A stretch of DNA of 64,000 bases, from NCBI GenBank assembly GCA_936450465.1, contig OW388291.1, positions 85,357,099 through 85,421,098 on the forward strand, written 5' to 3'. Below are positions 22,001 through 32,177 of this stretch, piece by piece. The notes beneath the pieces were generated by a model. The model was not told the DNA's origin and did no database searches. It worked only from the letters and a program-made list of their open reading frames with translations. How positions within the stretch are numbered: position 1 is the stretch's first letter; every line of letters starts with the position of its first letter. This stretch comes from Gibbula magus. Lineage: Eukaryota; Mollusca; Gastropoda; Trochida; Trochidae. A program made the position numbers and the translations under genes.

Positions 22001-23477
22001 GGATCAGCTTTTGGAGCTTGTGTTGTGGTTTGGTACATCTAAATGGACTATTGTGTAAATATCGTATGCGTTTTTCCAGGATGTATCGCTCAGTTCGCGT
22101 CGAACTGGTATGAATTAATGCTTAATAACATGTTTATCTTTGGAGAAATAACAATTTTAAAATATTTCCAGTAACGCCTCGATAAAACAGACATTGTTAA
22201 TACTTTTGTCCGGTTATTCGAGTTTAAGCATGAGTCTTTACATCTAGTTCAACTATTGTGTAAATATCATATGAATTTCTATCAATATGTATCTAACATT
22301 TTCACTCGAACTGGCGTGACTTAAAGCTTAACATGTATATCTTTGGAAAATAAGAATTTAAGAGACTTCCAGTAAGGCCTCGATGAAGCAGACAATGTTG
22401 ATACTGTTGTCCGGTCATACGAGTTTTAGCATGAGTCTTTAAATTGCAAAATTATATTTATCGACTACTGCCAAATGGCTTAATCCTTAATTAGTGGCTT
22501 CATCCCTTTTCAAAATGACTACTTTGATCATTTCAGTATTCAAGACGAATCCGTGGATGAAACTGTTTGAAGTCTCACAAAACGGCACTGTAGTCTATGG
22601 TTCGAGTCAACAACTTCTTGCTTGTATCAAGGTTGGCTTGCATGTAAATGTTCTTATTATCCACAACTCTGTCCACCGAGAAACATTACTTGATATACCG
22701 AGGATTAACTTTCGAAGGAAAAAGCCAGAATCTGCGTTCTATGGGCTGTTTTCATACACTAGTGTCCGATGTATGCACAACAAGACCAAAGTCAGAGGCT
22801 TGGAAATAATTAAACGCATTTCTTCCACAGGATATTTGAATAAAAAGACAATTGATTGTGAAGATAGGAATGCAACAGTTCATAAAACCAATATTCACTC
22901 GATCTGGTATGGAAGGAAATTAACAGCTTCACAATATGCATACCAAATAGCTAACAAGAGACATAAATCAAGGGCAAGTAATTATGCACAAATGGTTAGT
23001 GACTTGACCTGGGTCAATGAAAGACGCAACTTGTATCAAAAAGTACAATTTATCGAGATCATGAAATCAGAAATCAGATTCGGTTTTCTTAATTATATGT
23101 ACTTCGGCACGTTAAGGTCAATGTGTAGTGTGATAGCAAGTAAATCTGTAAACATGACAACTAAGTGTAATCATGTTGGGGACAACCAAACTAAAACAAC
23201 CAGATACAGACAACAACAGCAGGGCTTCCTCTTGTTCTCCAAGCCCTTGCTTGATACATCAATGTCCTCAAGGAAACATGATAAGTTATTGCACTATGTA
23301 CAAAAGGGTCACAGAGTCAAAATATTGTTTGATGGTAATGGTAATGAGGTGTTTTTGGAGGCTAGGCTTTTGATAACTAATTCTCGAGGCATATGTGGAC
23401 ATTTCATTTACTTGAATAATGTTTTGTATGCATGCACATCTTCCTCAGTCATTATTAGTAGAAAGAAACTGCTTTAA
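19083..23477 (+). CDS. Undescribed secreted or type II membrane protein with repeated modules (three exons)
   Basis: Exons: 19083-19268, 19380-19440, 22495-23477. Junctions are GAG|gtagtg, tttcag|GTATG, CTCG|gtaagt and attag|TGGC, with matching phases (0, then 1), giving about 409 residues. Exon 1 encodes a hydrophobic N-terminus (MRLTIFLMAIAIASCMFL), a signal peptide or type II anchor, then a Cys motif (GCSVVFNQEILSC). Exon 2 encodes CLRTRRGQMTC. Exon 3 is Lys/Arg-rich with four N-glycosylation sequons (NGT, NAT, NMT, NQT), fitting an ER-lumenal or secreted chain. It holds repeated modules: WMKLFEVSQNG..YGSSQQLL..IKVGLHVNV, then KLLHYVQKGHRVKILFDGNG. No known family was recognised. The TAA at 23475-23477 interrupts a third module that continues in frame to TGA at 23841-23843. 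Exon 2 and exon 3 recur at 34.7-35.4 kb with the same boundaries, which supports the model. Confidence 0.62.
19499..20663. mobile_element. Candidate DNA transposon in intron 2 (1,165 bp)
   Basis: The left end TTACACCAAACCCTTTCTCACT and the reverse complement of the right end TTACACCAAGGTCGTTCTCACT agree at 17 of 22 positions. The paralogous intron at 34814-35031 is only 218 bp and lacks it, which supports a later insertion. No transposase frame is visible; superfamily unknown. Confidence 0.5.
20685..20990 (-). mobile_element. LINE 3'-end fragment
   Basis: On the minus strand the segment contains ATGGGCCCTGGGCTTCATTA followed by AATAAACTATTTTAAC and a TTTTGGCTTTTGAC tail. The same GGCC-rich words, AATAAA and (TTTTGAC)n tail close the better-preserved LINE at 37.58-38.35 kb. 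No coding part is clear. Confidence 0.5.
21225..21700 (+). repeat. Duplicated block shared with 45.13-45.62 kb
   Basis: Words such as TTTTATTTGGCT, TTCACTCA, CACGTCC-type and ACCATTTATAACGTT occur in the same order at 45130-45615 (about 75% identity by eye). Here the block lies between exons 2 and 3 of the module gene; in the third paralog it follows exon 1 directly. Confidence 0.65.
22040..22440 (+). repeat. ~200-bp tandem duplication before exon 3
   Basis: The words ACTATTGTGTAAATATC, TCGAACTGG, CTTCCAGTAA-type, CCTCGAT and GAGTTTTAGCATGAGTCTTT-type recur in order at about 22040-22240 and 22245-22440. It lies just upstream of the exon 3 acceptor in intron 2. Confidence 0.7.
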
Positions 23478-23843
23478 CAAAAGTGGTTTGTTGATGACCA
23501 GACATGGGAACTGATATTTCATCGCAAAGGTGATGGAAGAATCGTATCGGGATCTCTAGAAGACATGATCGGAAAACTCCATGGAAAATACAAGATCAGG
23601 GTTGCAACTATTACTAAGAAGAAGGGTAGGCGAATTGAATTCTATCGAAATGTTGTAGGTATTCATTTCAGGCAAGGAGTGATTTCAATAAGAGTTGACC
23701 TTGAACCAAATATGCAAAAGAATGTTGATTCTGAGTACTGCAGTGTTAATGTCAAAGGGCATCTGGTTTGTGTTCAGACTGTAAGGCAAGGGTCAAGACA
23801 GGTGAGGAAAAGAGTTGAAACTAAATGGTTTATCCAAAACTGA
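23478..23843 (+). pseudogene. In-frame continuation of the module protein after the TAA
   Basis: Directly after the TAA the same frame stays open for 121 codons. It begins KWFVDDQTWELIFHRKGDG and continues VSGSLEDMIGKLHGKYKIRV, which parallels the exon 3 start (WMKLFEVSQNG, YGSSQQLL, VGLHVNV). It also has YCSVNVKGHLVCVQTV and ends KWFIQN. Because a module spans the stop, the ancestral gene surely read through this point. Either the gene is a recent pseudogene, the TAA is a sequencing error, or the stop is suppressed. Confidence 0.6.
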
Positions 23844-24140
23844 AGATATCTGTGAACGGTGTTCATCTGATCATACGTCTTAGAATCTAGATTTTAACAT
23901 ATCTTATTGCATAGCCACATCCAGGATAACTTGTTAAATACACTGTTATTTGTATTATTACGTTGTCTCTATATCACTTTTTTTGTCTCCTATGGTCTAT
24001 TAGACTTGAACCAAAAGCTCACGCAACAGGTTTCTTTCATTTAGATTCAAACTGCATCTGAAATCTTTAGGGTTCACACCCTGACCCTTTACATGTAAAT
24101 TTAAAGCATTTGTCAAGTCAGGTGATTATTAATTTCAGCA
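23844..24140. other. AT-rich DNA after the module gene
   Basis: No AATAAA close to the TGA was seen; no repeat boundary supported. Confidence 0.4.
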
Positions 24141-24144
24141 GGGG

Positions 24145-24497
24145 TTAAGACACAGGAACTCGATATCGTAATTAAAACGTAGATAAAACCAGGGACCTTA
24201 TATACATATGCCTATAAGGTCCCTGATGAAACGTAGGTAAAAAAAACTACACCCTATATAAAATAGATTTAAGGAGCTAGGGCAGCCATATTGACGATCT
24301 AAGGGTCCGTTCAACTTTAGGTCAAAATGTATGCTAAGATTTGGTGACATTCACAAATGAACGCACGTACCTATCAACTATACATCTCCCGCAACATCCG
24401 ACTGATTCCCATCATATGTCACCCCTAAAAATAACTTTAACAGCTCTTCAAAATTAGATCGGCGATATTGCTGCCCTTGCTCCTTTACTCAGCTAGA
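24145..24497. mobile_element. Shortened copy of the 2.1-2.9 kb foldback element
   Basis: Landmarks match the left arm of the element at 2110-2465: ACACAGGAACTCGATATCG, GGCAGCCATATTGACGATC, GGTGACATTCACAAATGAACG and GTCACCCCTA. The right arm is reduced to about 40 bases (GATCGGCGATATTGCTGCCC). It contains a separate small hairpin (AGGGACCTTATA ... TATAAGGTCCCT, 24191-24222). Confidence 0.75.
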
Positions 24498-24499
24498 AC

Positions 24500-25258
24500 A
24501 TATATTTTCTCGTCATTTGTTTGAGGTAGTAGGGGTGTGTACTCTCATCTTCATATGGTGAACCATTGATTGGATGAGGCATTAAAATCATCAAGATCAA
24601 GGTCAAGGATCAACAAACGATTTTAAGAGTGATCTCGATAATGATAATGATTGAGAGTACTTGTACCGCGCATTTTCCATGCCACAGCATGCTCAAAGAA
24701 CACAAATAAGGATTGCATAAAGAAGCTTGACAATCTGAGTCTGTGATGCACCAAGTGATGTGATGTGATGTCCAAGTTTTATATGGGTCAAGGGTCACCG
24801 AATGTTTTAAATAGTTGTCAGGTTAAATGATAATAATAATGAAGACAAGACTGCAACGGCAATTAGGTCTTCAAGACTTCTGCTTGACCTTGAACGCCAT
24901 GTTGGACTGTCGGTTATTCCATCAGCTCTTTATCTTTAAAATGAGCTATCAAACATGTCTCTATCTTCAGTAGTTCAGTAAATTTCCCCTTTGAAAATGG
25001 ATCAATAGAGTTATGGGCTCTGTAGCTCATCAGGGTATATTATTTTCATGTTCAAGCCGGAAATAGATTGTTATCCAGATAAAGTACAATCCCTTGACAT
25101 GACCTTTTAAAAAGCCATGGAGAACAAAATTGTTCAGTGTCATTCAGTGTATCTTTACTCTTCCAATTCAAATAGTGGCACTGAGACATATTTCCCAATC
25201 ATGTTACAAAATGGTAAAGAACTCGGTGAGAAAAAATATTTTCAACTAAAATTACTAT
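24500..25258. other. Repeat-derived DNA
   Basis: Near 24640-24720 the minus strand has GCGCGGTACAAGTACTCTC followed by AT-rich tail, matching 41525-41600; this resembles a LINE/SINE 3' end. Near 25010 the words GGGCTCTGTAGCTCATCAGG match the element end seen beside the ~145-bp units. No gene. Confidence 0.45.
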
Positions 25259-25260
25259 GC

Positions 25261-26115
25261 TTAAAGAGCCATCACGGATGTTGATGAAAATATCAAAAAT
25301 TTTCCAAAAATCTATCTCCGTGAAATAAATACACTTTATTTTTCCCTAATTTTTCCAACTTAAAATAAGCCGAGAAATTGCATTAATTAGTAAAGGTGTT
25401 TTCCAGTCTAAATACAGATCCAGTCTATTATGTTCAAGCGCAAAGCATTATGGTCTAGCTCACACACAGTAAACAAAGACACGAAAGAATAACAAAAAAT
25501 ATGAGCAATGAAAGATTTATAATTTATTTATAATATAATTTTTTTATGGTTATTTATTTACCATTTCATTTAATTATGTATTTGCTACATATATTGGAAT
25601 AATTGTTTTACCCAAATAGGTATTTTGCTTGAATTTTATAATTAATGAGAGTACAAATGTGTCATAATTTGCTGGTCTTATCTCAATAAAAAGAACATTA
25701 AACAGGAAATAATTAGTATATTCTCAGGACATTTAGAAACATGGTTTGTAAAGCAATCGTCACATTCAGTAATGTGTGACAAGGGTACTTTGCAAGAGAG
25801 ACACGTGCAGCACGTGCAGCACATGGGTTGTAATGGCGACTTGCGCTAGAGACGAGCCTTCACGCTTCGGAAGCGCTTGCTGTTTGTGTAGTACGTATTA
25901 CGCAAAAAAGGGGACTCTGTTTATATACGTCAGATACCCTTAGCGCGCGCTAGTGGAAGTGATACTTCTCTTTGAAACCAAATTGCAATACATTGTCGTG
26001 ATATGAAAAATATTTAACATATGCCATGTTGTAGATAAAAGATTTCTCTGACGAATGACGTTATAAGTATATTTTCCAAAAATTTGAAACACTAACATCC
26101 GTGATGGCTCTTTAA
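25261..26115. mobile_element. TTAA-flanked MITE (about 850 bp)
   Basis: Perfect 22-bp inverted ends, TTAAAGAGCCATCACGGATG and TT at 25261-25282 and its reverse complement at 26094-26115, enclose an AT-rich non-coding interior. The outer TTAA on both sides can be read as the target duplication, leaving ends AGAGCC...GGCTCT. TTAA targets are typical of Kolobok and piggyBac superfamilies. No transposase is encoded, so it is non-autonomous. Confidence 0.8.
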
Positions 26116-26224
26116 ATGTGTCCGGACTACATGTAGAGAACCTGTTCACAAAGCCATAAAATATATCCTGACCCATTTCCTCTACAAGTTTAACCAAACC
26201 TCCTCCCAAAACAGCCCTGGGGGA

Positions 26225-26395
26225 CTCTTTGTTATGTTATTAATGTTATTATATTGTATTTATTTCTTATACTTAGAGGCCACAGGCCTATAGTACAAAA
26301 ACGTGCAAAAGATTCACATGCGAACAAACTTAGAAAACACCTTAACAGGGATCACATCATCATAAGTTAGCATTTGAACATATTAAACAGTAACA
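26225..26395 (-). mobile_element. LINE 3'-UTR scrap
   Basis: On the minus strand: ACTATAGGCCTGTGGCCTCT followed by AAGAAATAAATACAATATAA and an AT tail. This GGCC/AATAAA arrangement matches the LINE tails at 20.7 and 37.6 kb. Confidence 0.45.
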
Positions 26396-26397
26396 TT

Positions 26398-27535
26398 TCA
26401 CTTCTGACACTATAGATCACACCAAGCTGTTACGCCGCTTGCAAAAAGACATAGGAATATCGGGAACTGCAATCATGTGGATCCAATCATACCTGTCACA
26501 TAGATCCCAGATGGTCATCATAGATGACGTCAGGTCAGAAGCCACACCACTCACAAGGCTCAGTTCTTGGCCCAATACTCTTTAACCTGTATGTACAGCC
26601 ACTAGAGGAAATCATGAACAACAACAACCACGACTGTCAGATGATGTTAGTTTTCAAACCGAAACCTACAGAAGCTTCCACTGCTGTCCAGCACATAGCT
26701 GACTGTTGTGAAGATGTCAAATCATGGATGACCTTTAACACACTCAAGCTAAACGAAGAGAAGACTGAGTCCATCTTGATTGGTCTCAAATAGAAAAGAG
26801 CAAAGACAGACCTTCATGGCATCCAAATTGGCCCAAATATCATCCCTTTGAGTGAGAAAGTCAAGAACTTAGGTGTTACACTGGACAGTTACCTGAGTAT
26901 GGAGGCATGGTCTCCAAACAGTGCTACTTACAGCTCAGAAACATCGGTCATATCTCACTACAGATGCAGCACTCAAGCTAGTTCTATCCTTAGTAATGAC
27001 ACGCCTTGACTACTGTAATTCTTTGTTGACAGGATCCACCAAACAAGTGACCAACAAACTTCAGCGCATACAAAATACAGCTGCAAAGATTGTCAGCAGA
27101 TGTCAAAAGCGTGACCATATCACCCCCGTTTTGCAGTCTCTGCACTGGTTGCCTCTTCAGCAAAGGATAATGTACAAGGTCCTGTGCATGACCTATCAGT
27201 GTATTGATGCTACTGCCCCAGTGTATCTACAGAACCTCATCAAGCCATATGTTCAAGCTAAGTCCCTCAGATCACAATTCCAGGATCTACTTTGTGTCCC
27301 TCCTACAAAGATGAAAACATTTGGAGAGAGATCCTACGCTTTCTGTGCTGGTTCCATGTGGAATGATCTCCCACTTGAAATCAAATCTGCAGAAACACTC
27401 GCAACATTCAAGCGATTAATTAAAACTCATCTCTTTAAACTGGCCTACTCCCAAGAGCTTCAAGCATGATGTCATGGAGAAAAGCGCTCTACAAATAGAC
27501 TATTATTATTATTATTATTATTATTATACATATCA
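26398..27535 (+). pseudogene. CR1/L2-type LINE reverse transcriptase, 5'-truncated and broken
   Basis: The copy begins inside the RT (TIDHTKLLRRLQ) and shows GSVLGPILFNLYV and SWMTFNTLKLNEEKTESILIG. The YADD catalytic box is missing: the expected place reads NNNNHDCQMMLVFKP, so a small deletion removed it. A second frame (26921-27469) has the C-terminal domain of this clade: RLDYCNSLLTG, LQRIQNTAAKIV, ITPVLQSLHWLPLQQRI, SMWNDLPLEI. The 3' end has GCGCTCTACAAATAGAC and a (TTA)n tail at 27503-27527, as in CR1/L2 elements. A stop at 26791-26793 and a frameshift near 26900 make it non-functional. Confidence 0.85.
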
Positions 27536-27643
27536 CATCATAACTGAGAATTTCGAAGTAACATGTCTTGGTAGCTATATAGATGAAAGTTGATAACTTT
27601 CGAATTAGAAACGTATTGTCAATATTTAAAACCAAAATGAATT

Positions 27644-28205
27644 TTAACCTATTTGGATGTACATAGTAATATTTTGGAATATTATTCTCAGGTCAGTATA
27701 CAAAGGACAAATTAAAAGAAAATGGTATTCGTCTTCCACACAATTAAGATGACACAATTTACAAATTCTATTTTCTAATGCTGTATTGTTATATCTCCCT
27801 GTCTCAATTGCTAACTCGTTGGATGAGCACCTGAAACGTGAAACTGCATTTCGGAATGTCCTTATATCTAACATACTCAAATAATATTCTCTATATATTT
27901 GTGATTTAAACATTTTTTATTAAAAAAAGTTGTTTGAAAGTGACAGCGATATAGCCGATTCTTTTGTAAATATATCTATTAGTCTTTGTTTCACATAATT
28001 TGCAAAATTTTAATTGAAATCCACGTTTTGACTCTGCCATATACATGTATCCCCAAAACAAATATTATTTAATAACTCACGAACTTTGGATACCCAATTT
28101 GCCTTTCCTCTCTTATCATACAGAATCATCATATCATAACATTGCCAAGGATATCTATTAGAGGGCATATTTAAGAGTCTCTTTGTAGTCCTGTCCCATG
28201 ACTGT
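27644..28205 (-). pseudogene. LINE ORF2 C-terminal fragment with zinc-knuckle
   Basis: The minus strand encodes RGKANWVSKVRELL near 28120, then stops, then a frame (27644-27913) with the C-terminal knuckle CKLCHLNCVEDEYHFLLICP and YTDLR. The C..C...EDE.HFL..C pattern is characteristic of one group of invertebrate LINE ORF2 proteins. The same family is better preserved at 37.8-38.35 kb and 46.05-46.24 kb. Confidence 0.75.
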
Positions 28206-28394
28206 GTGCAAAATAAGAGCCATTAATAAAGTCTGGTCTAACGAGCCGCTTTTAGTGCTCTGTGGAACATGATATCATTACATAACATGAATCTCTGATT
28301 ACCGTAAACCACTGCAATCTTGGTCACCCAGGTCAGCTCATATTATGCTAGCCCAAGGACAGTTTGAGTGACTGGCATAAATTTAGGAAATTGC

Positions 28395-29165
28395 AAAGGC
28401 TTACAAGAGTCTGCATACAATGTTACCACCTTTTAGGTCTGTTTGTTCTGGAGAAGAAGATGAAAATAGGTTTTTAGGTCATGGCCTGTGAGGCCTTTAT
28501 TTGGGGCCCCAGGGTCAGCAAATCTACAATTTAGAATCCCCATTGGCTAAAGAGTCTGCACACAATATTACAGCCTTCTCTGTCTTTTGTTCTGGAGAAG
28601 AAGATGAAAAATAGGTTTTTAGGTCATGGCCTGTAAGGCCCTTATTTGGGGGCCCAAAGTTCACAAAATCTACAATTTAGAATCCCCATTGGCTAAAGAG
28701 TCTGCACACACTATTACAGCCTTTTTGGTATTTCTGTTCTGGAGAAGAAGATGAAAATAAGTTTTTAGTTTATGGCCTGTAAGGCCCTTATTTGGGGGCC
28801 CAAAGTTCACCAAATCTACAATTTAGAATCCCCATTGGCTAAAGGGTCTGCACATAATATTACAGCCTTCTCGGTCTTTTTGTTCTGGAGAAGAAGATGA
28901 AAAATAGGTTTTTAGGTCATCGCCTGTGAGGCCTTTATTTGGGGCCCCAGGGTCAGCAAATCTACAATTAAGAATCCCCATTGGCTAAAGAGTCTGCACA
29001 CAATATTACAGCCTTCTAGGTCGTTTTATTCTGGGGAGGAAGATGAAAATAGGATGTTTAGGTCATGGCCTGTAAGGCCCTTACTTGGGGCCCCAGGGTC
29101 ACCAAATCTACAATTTAGAATCCCCATTGACTAAAGGGTCTGCACACAATATTACAGCCTTCTAG
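28395..29165 (-). repeat. Tandem array of ~145-bp units, reverse orientation (five units)
   Basis: The anchor TCTACAATTTAGAATCCCCA recurs near 28523, 28668, 28812, 28962 and 29107 (period about 144-150 bp), preceded by a partial unit. It is the reverse complement of the family at 3.4-4.25 kb. Units carry GTTCTGGAGAAGAAGATGAA and GGTCATGGCCTGT. Units here are more alike than those at 3.4 kb, suggesting more recent expansion. Confidence 0.85.
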
Positions 29166-29167
29166 CT

Positions 29168-30330
29168 AAACATCACATATTAATGGACCCCTACATTATG
29201 TTTCTCATGATTAAGACAAAACGGTTAATATGTTTGTTCTTAGGTGTACATTGAAAATGTTCTTTAATTTCCATTTAAGAAGATTTAATCATCATGTAGA
29301 TCAATGCGTTATGTACTTATACTTATTTTTGTATCCATATACAACGTTTACCATATTTGAAGCTTAACTATCAACTTTTTGACGAGAGCATTCAACATAA
29401 AAGCTGTTCTTGACATTGTGCATACGTAGGCGCCAATAAAGCTTCAATTGCTTCATAAATAAAGCAGTTATGTTTCCTTGAAGATTGGTGAAAATGGCGA
29501 TTTCCGAAAATGTGCAATGTTCTATGATTTGTCACACGTAAACAATGACAGATACATGCTTGAAATTTATTATTCTTAATAAAATAATATCTCTTCTTCA
29601 ACATGAGTTATTAAACACAATGCTATCTTCATGAGTTTACTATCGAATATTCTGTTTATTGTGTTGGTAAAACATGTTACTACTGGGTGTCTTGTGTCTT
29701 TTTGAGTGTTGTCCTCTCCTTGTACTTTAAAACACCAAAGAAAGAGGAAAATAAGAAAAATGAAATTTATTCAAAAGAGTTCATTCATTGTGTCTATTGA
29801 GGGATGTCAACCATTTTGACCATGAGTATATCAATGATAGAAAGAATCAGGATAACAATATATCTTGGTACCATAAGTAGGTACGTATCCTGTGAACACA
29901 GTGAGCTAGAAGAGTGTGCACAGTTAGGGGGGCAGTTAGATGGTTCAGTCCCAATGAAGCTGCGAAAGACCACGCATAAAAGCTTGAATTATGTTCTGAA
30001 CTCAACTGGAAGCCAGACAAGACAAGAGGAATGTGGTCATATTTTCTGGAGGAGTCACACTGCGGACAACAAAATGTTCACTCTCTGCAACTTGGCTAAC
30101 TGAGTCTTTGATGCATTGGTCAGCAAACAGTTGTAGTAATCTAATTAACTCACGACGAGAGACAAAACAATACTACCTTCGGCAAATTAAGTTATCTTTA
30201 ATCTACTTGGTCTACTCAAATTAACCATGCTCTTTCAATAAATAAACCCAGAATCCTTTCTGATATAGGTTAATCAAGAACGAGAATGTCCAACAAGTAT
30301 ATATTTCAAATATGTAAAATAAATATACCG
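29168..30330 (+). repeat. Segmental duplication block A1 (partner 41.19-42.21 kb)
   Basis: Long collinear similarity to 41190-42210, for example GCTTCAATTGCTTCATAA, TGTTCTATGATTTGTCACA, GAGCTAGAAGAGTGT, TCATATTTTCTGGAGGAGTC and GCAAACAGTTGTAGTAATCT. The first ~440 bases match the 3' UTR of the DM9 gene, including a conserved AATAAA (29578-29583). No coding exon is present in this copy. Confidence 0.85.
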
Positions 30331-31124
30331 TAGTGTCGCAGGTATTAGACCATATTTGAGCCTAAGACCACCCCCACTTTTCTGAGGCTTGTCTTGGTTG
30401 GGGTTATTCTCTTGTTATAGCCCACCCCCTATTTTGCCAGATGTTCAATGGTCAAACTATTCATGCACAGATTCGATTTCTCGGACATACAATAAAGTTT
30501 GATTTGTCATGTTATATCGTGTTGTGTTTTCAATATTCTTATTTTGAAAGTTATCGTTTATATTTTAATAATTGCATATTTGTTCTTATTTTGACAGCTT
30601 ATCGTATGTATTTTAATAATTGCATACATTACATATATCTATAATGTCTAAATACTTCGATTCGAACCAGGAAGTAAGTATCGTACGTCTATTGAGTCGC
30701 CAAAAATATCAGCCAATGAGATTTCGAAAACGATGACACACCCTATTATCCACCAATGAGAGTTCGCATAAATAATTAGTCATTTGTTCCGACGCTGCCA
30801 TCTGTTTCGTTATAATCTGCACTCGTTCTTGAATAATCGAGCTTCAAAGTGAAAACATTTTGTTGATTTTTTTGTCAAGAACACAACATCACAGCTTATT
30901 GTTATTGTTTTAATTCATGGTACACCATTTTTTAATTCAAAGACAATAACAAATTTCACAGAAAAAGTAACTAGAGTATCATGGCTTCGCTGATCGTAGC
31001 TACACCTGAAAACAAAACGATGTATTTGTGCGTTAAATGAATATAGTTACGATTTTATAAACATAATTACATAAATAATATCGTGTAAATGTTATGTTAT
31101 GAAGTAAAACATCAAAACAATATC
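30331..31124. other. ~800-bp insertion relative to block B
   Basis: The duplicate at 42.2 kb runs straight across this point, so these bases were inserted here or lost there. The segment is AT-rich with no clear terminal repeats or coding sequence; ends near CCGTAGTGTCGC and CAATATCGTAT. Confidence 0.55.
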
Positions 31125-31525
31125 GTATATAATTAATGACACTGTTATAAAATTAAGTATTTTTTAAATAAAAACGGTATCTATATAAACGTTTGGCGCA
31201 CGTTTTTCAACATGATTATTCACTGACACACATTTTTAGATACAACTAAACTGCGATATGATGTGCTAAGTTGACTAAACAAACAAATTAAAAAATGATA
31301 ATAGGGGGTAACCAAACCTTTTTCATCACTTTCAAGCCAAGTGATCTCAATGAATTTTCAGTTTGTCTAGCCTTATGACAACTAGTAAAGGTTTTCTCTC
31401 TACAACACATATCAGAGGAGATACGGATACTGCCATGCTTTACAGTGTTGGTAATTGTATTTTCCCTTTTCCAGTACCAGGTCTGGACAGGGTTGTTCCC
31501 CTTTATGAAATATGATCACTGTGCT
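31125..31525 (+). repeat. Segmental duplication block A2 (partner 42.22-42.59 kb)
   Basis: Collinear words include AAAACGGTATCTATAT, AAAAAATGATAATAGGGGGT, GTTTGTCTAGCCTTATGAC and GGTCTGGACAGGGTTG. It precedes the second copy of the module-gene first exon. Confidence 0.85.
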
Positions 31526-31784
31526 CAGTGAAGTCTAGTGAAACATTGAGATACAATAACCTATATAACAAACAGAAAATTAAGATCCTGATATTCTATA
31601 AATACAATAACAGTTTGAAAAGAAATGCAAATTATAGCATTACTTGCTTGTACAAATATCTAATTCAAGGGGAACAACATAGGAAATTAAAAAATACACA
31701 TAATCATACATTCTATATTGACGTCTCCAGACATTCCCTCTTGGCGAGTCACTTCTTACACAGTAAATGTATTTTTCTTCTTGC

Positions 31785-31973
31785 TGCAAAATGAGGTTGA
31801 CAATTCTGACTATGACAATCACTATTGCCTCCTGTGTTTTTCTCCACACGTACCAACCTTATTGACGAGACATGTGCAAAGAAATCTCTATCAGACTGAA
31901 AGGATGTTCTGTGGTGTTTAAACATGACACTTTCTCCTGCAACGTGTCAATCCAAAACAATCACACCTCTCGG
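31785..31973 (+). pseudogene. Module-gene exon 1, second copy (stop in frame)
   Basis: From the ATG at 31791 the reading MRLTILTMTITIASCVFL and later KGCSVVFKHDTFSC match exon 1 of the gene at 19.08 kb, and the exon ends before GTAATT in the same phase. A TGA follows HTYQPY where the first copy has Gly, so the exon cannot be read from this ATG. Flanks match the third copy at 44.7-45.07 kb. Confidence 0.75.
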
Positions 31974-32177
31974 GTAATTTGTCTTCCAATGTGAAAGGAG
32001 TAGAAATTCAATGCAGTAAGTCAATGAAATTATTTAGAACTGCAAGTTCAATTTATTCTTTTTTCTTACAATTGTGAAGTTTGAGGCATTATAATTTACT
32101 CATAATAATAAATTTATTATGGTAAGTCGATTATACTTGAGGGATTTTGTTTATTTATACAATAAAAAATAAAATGG

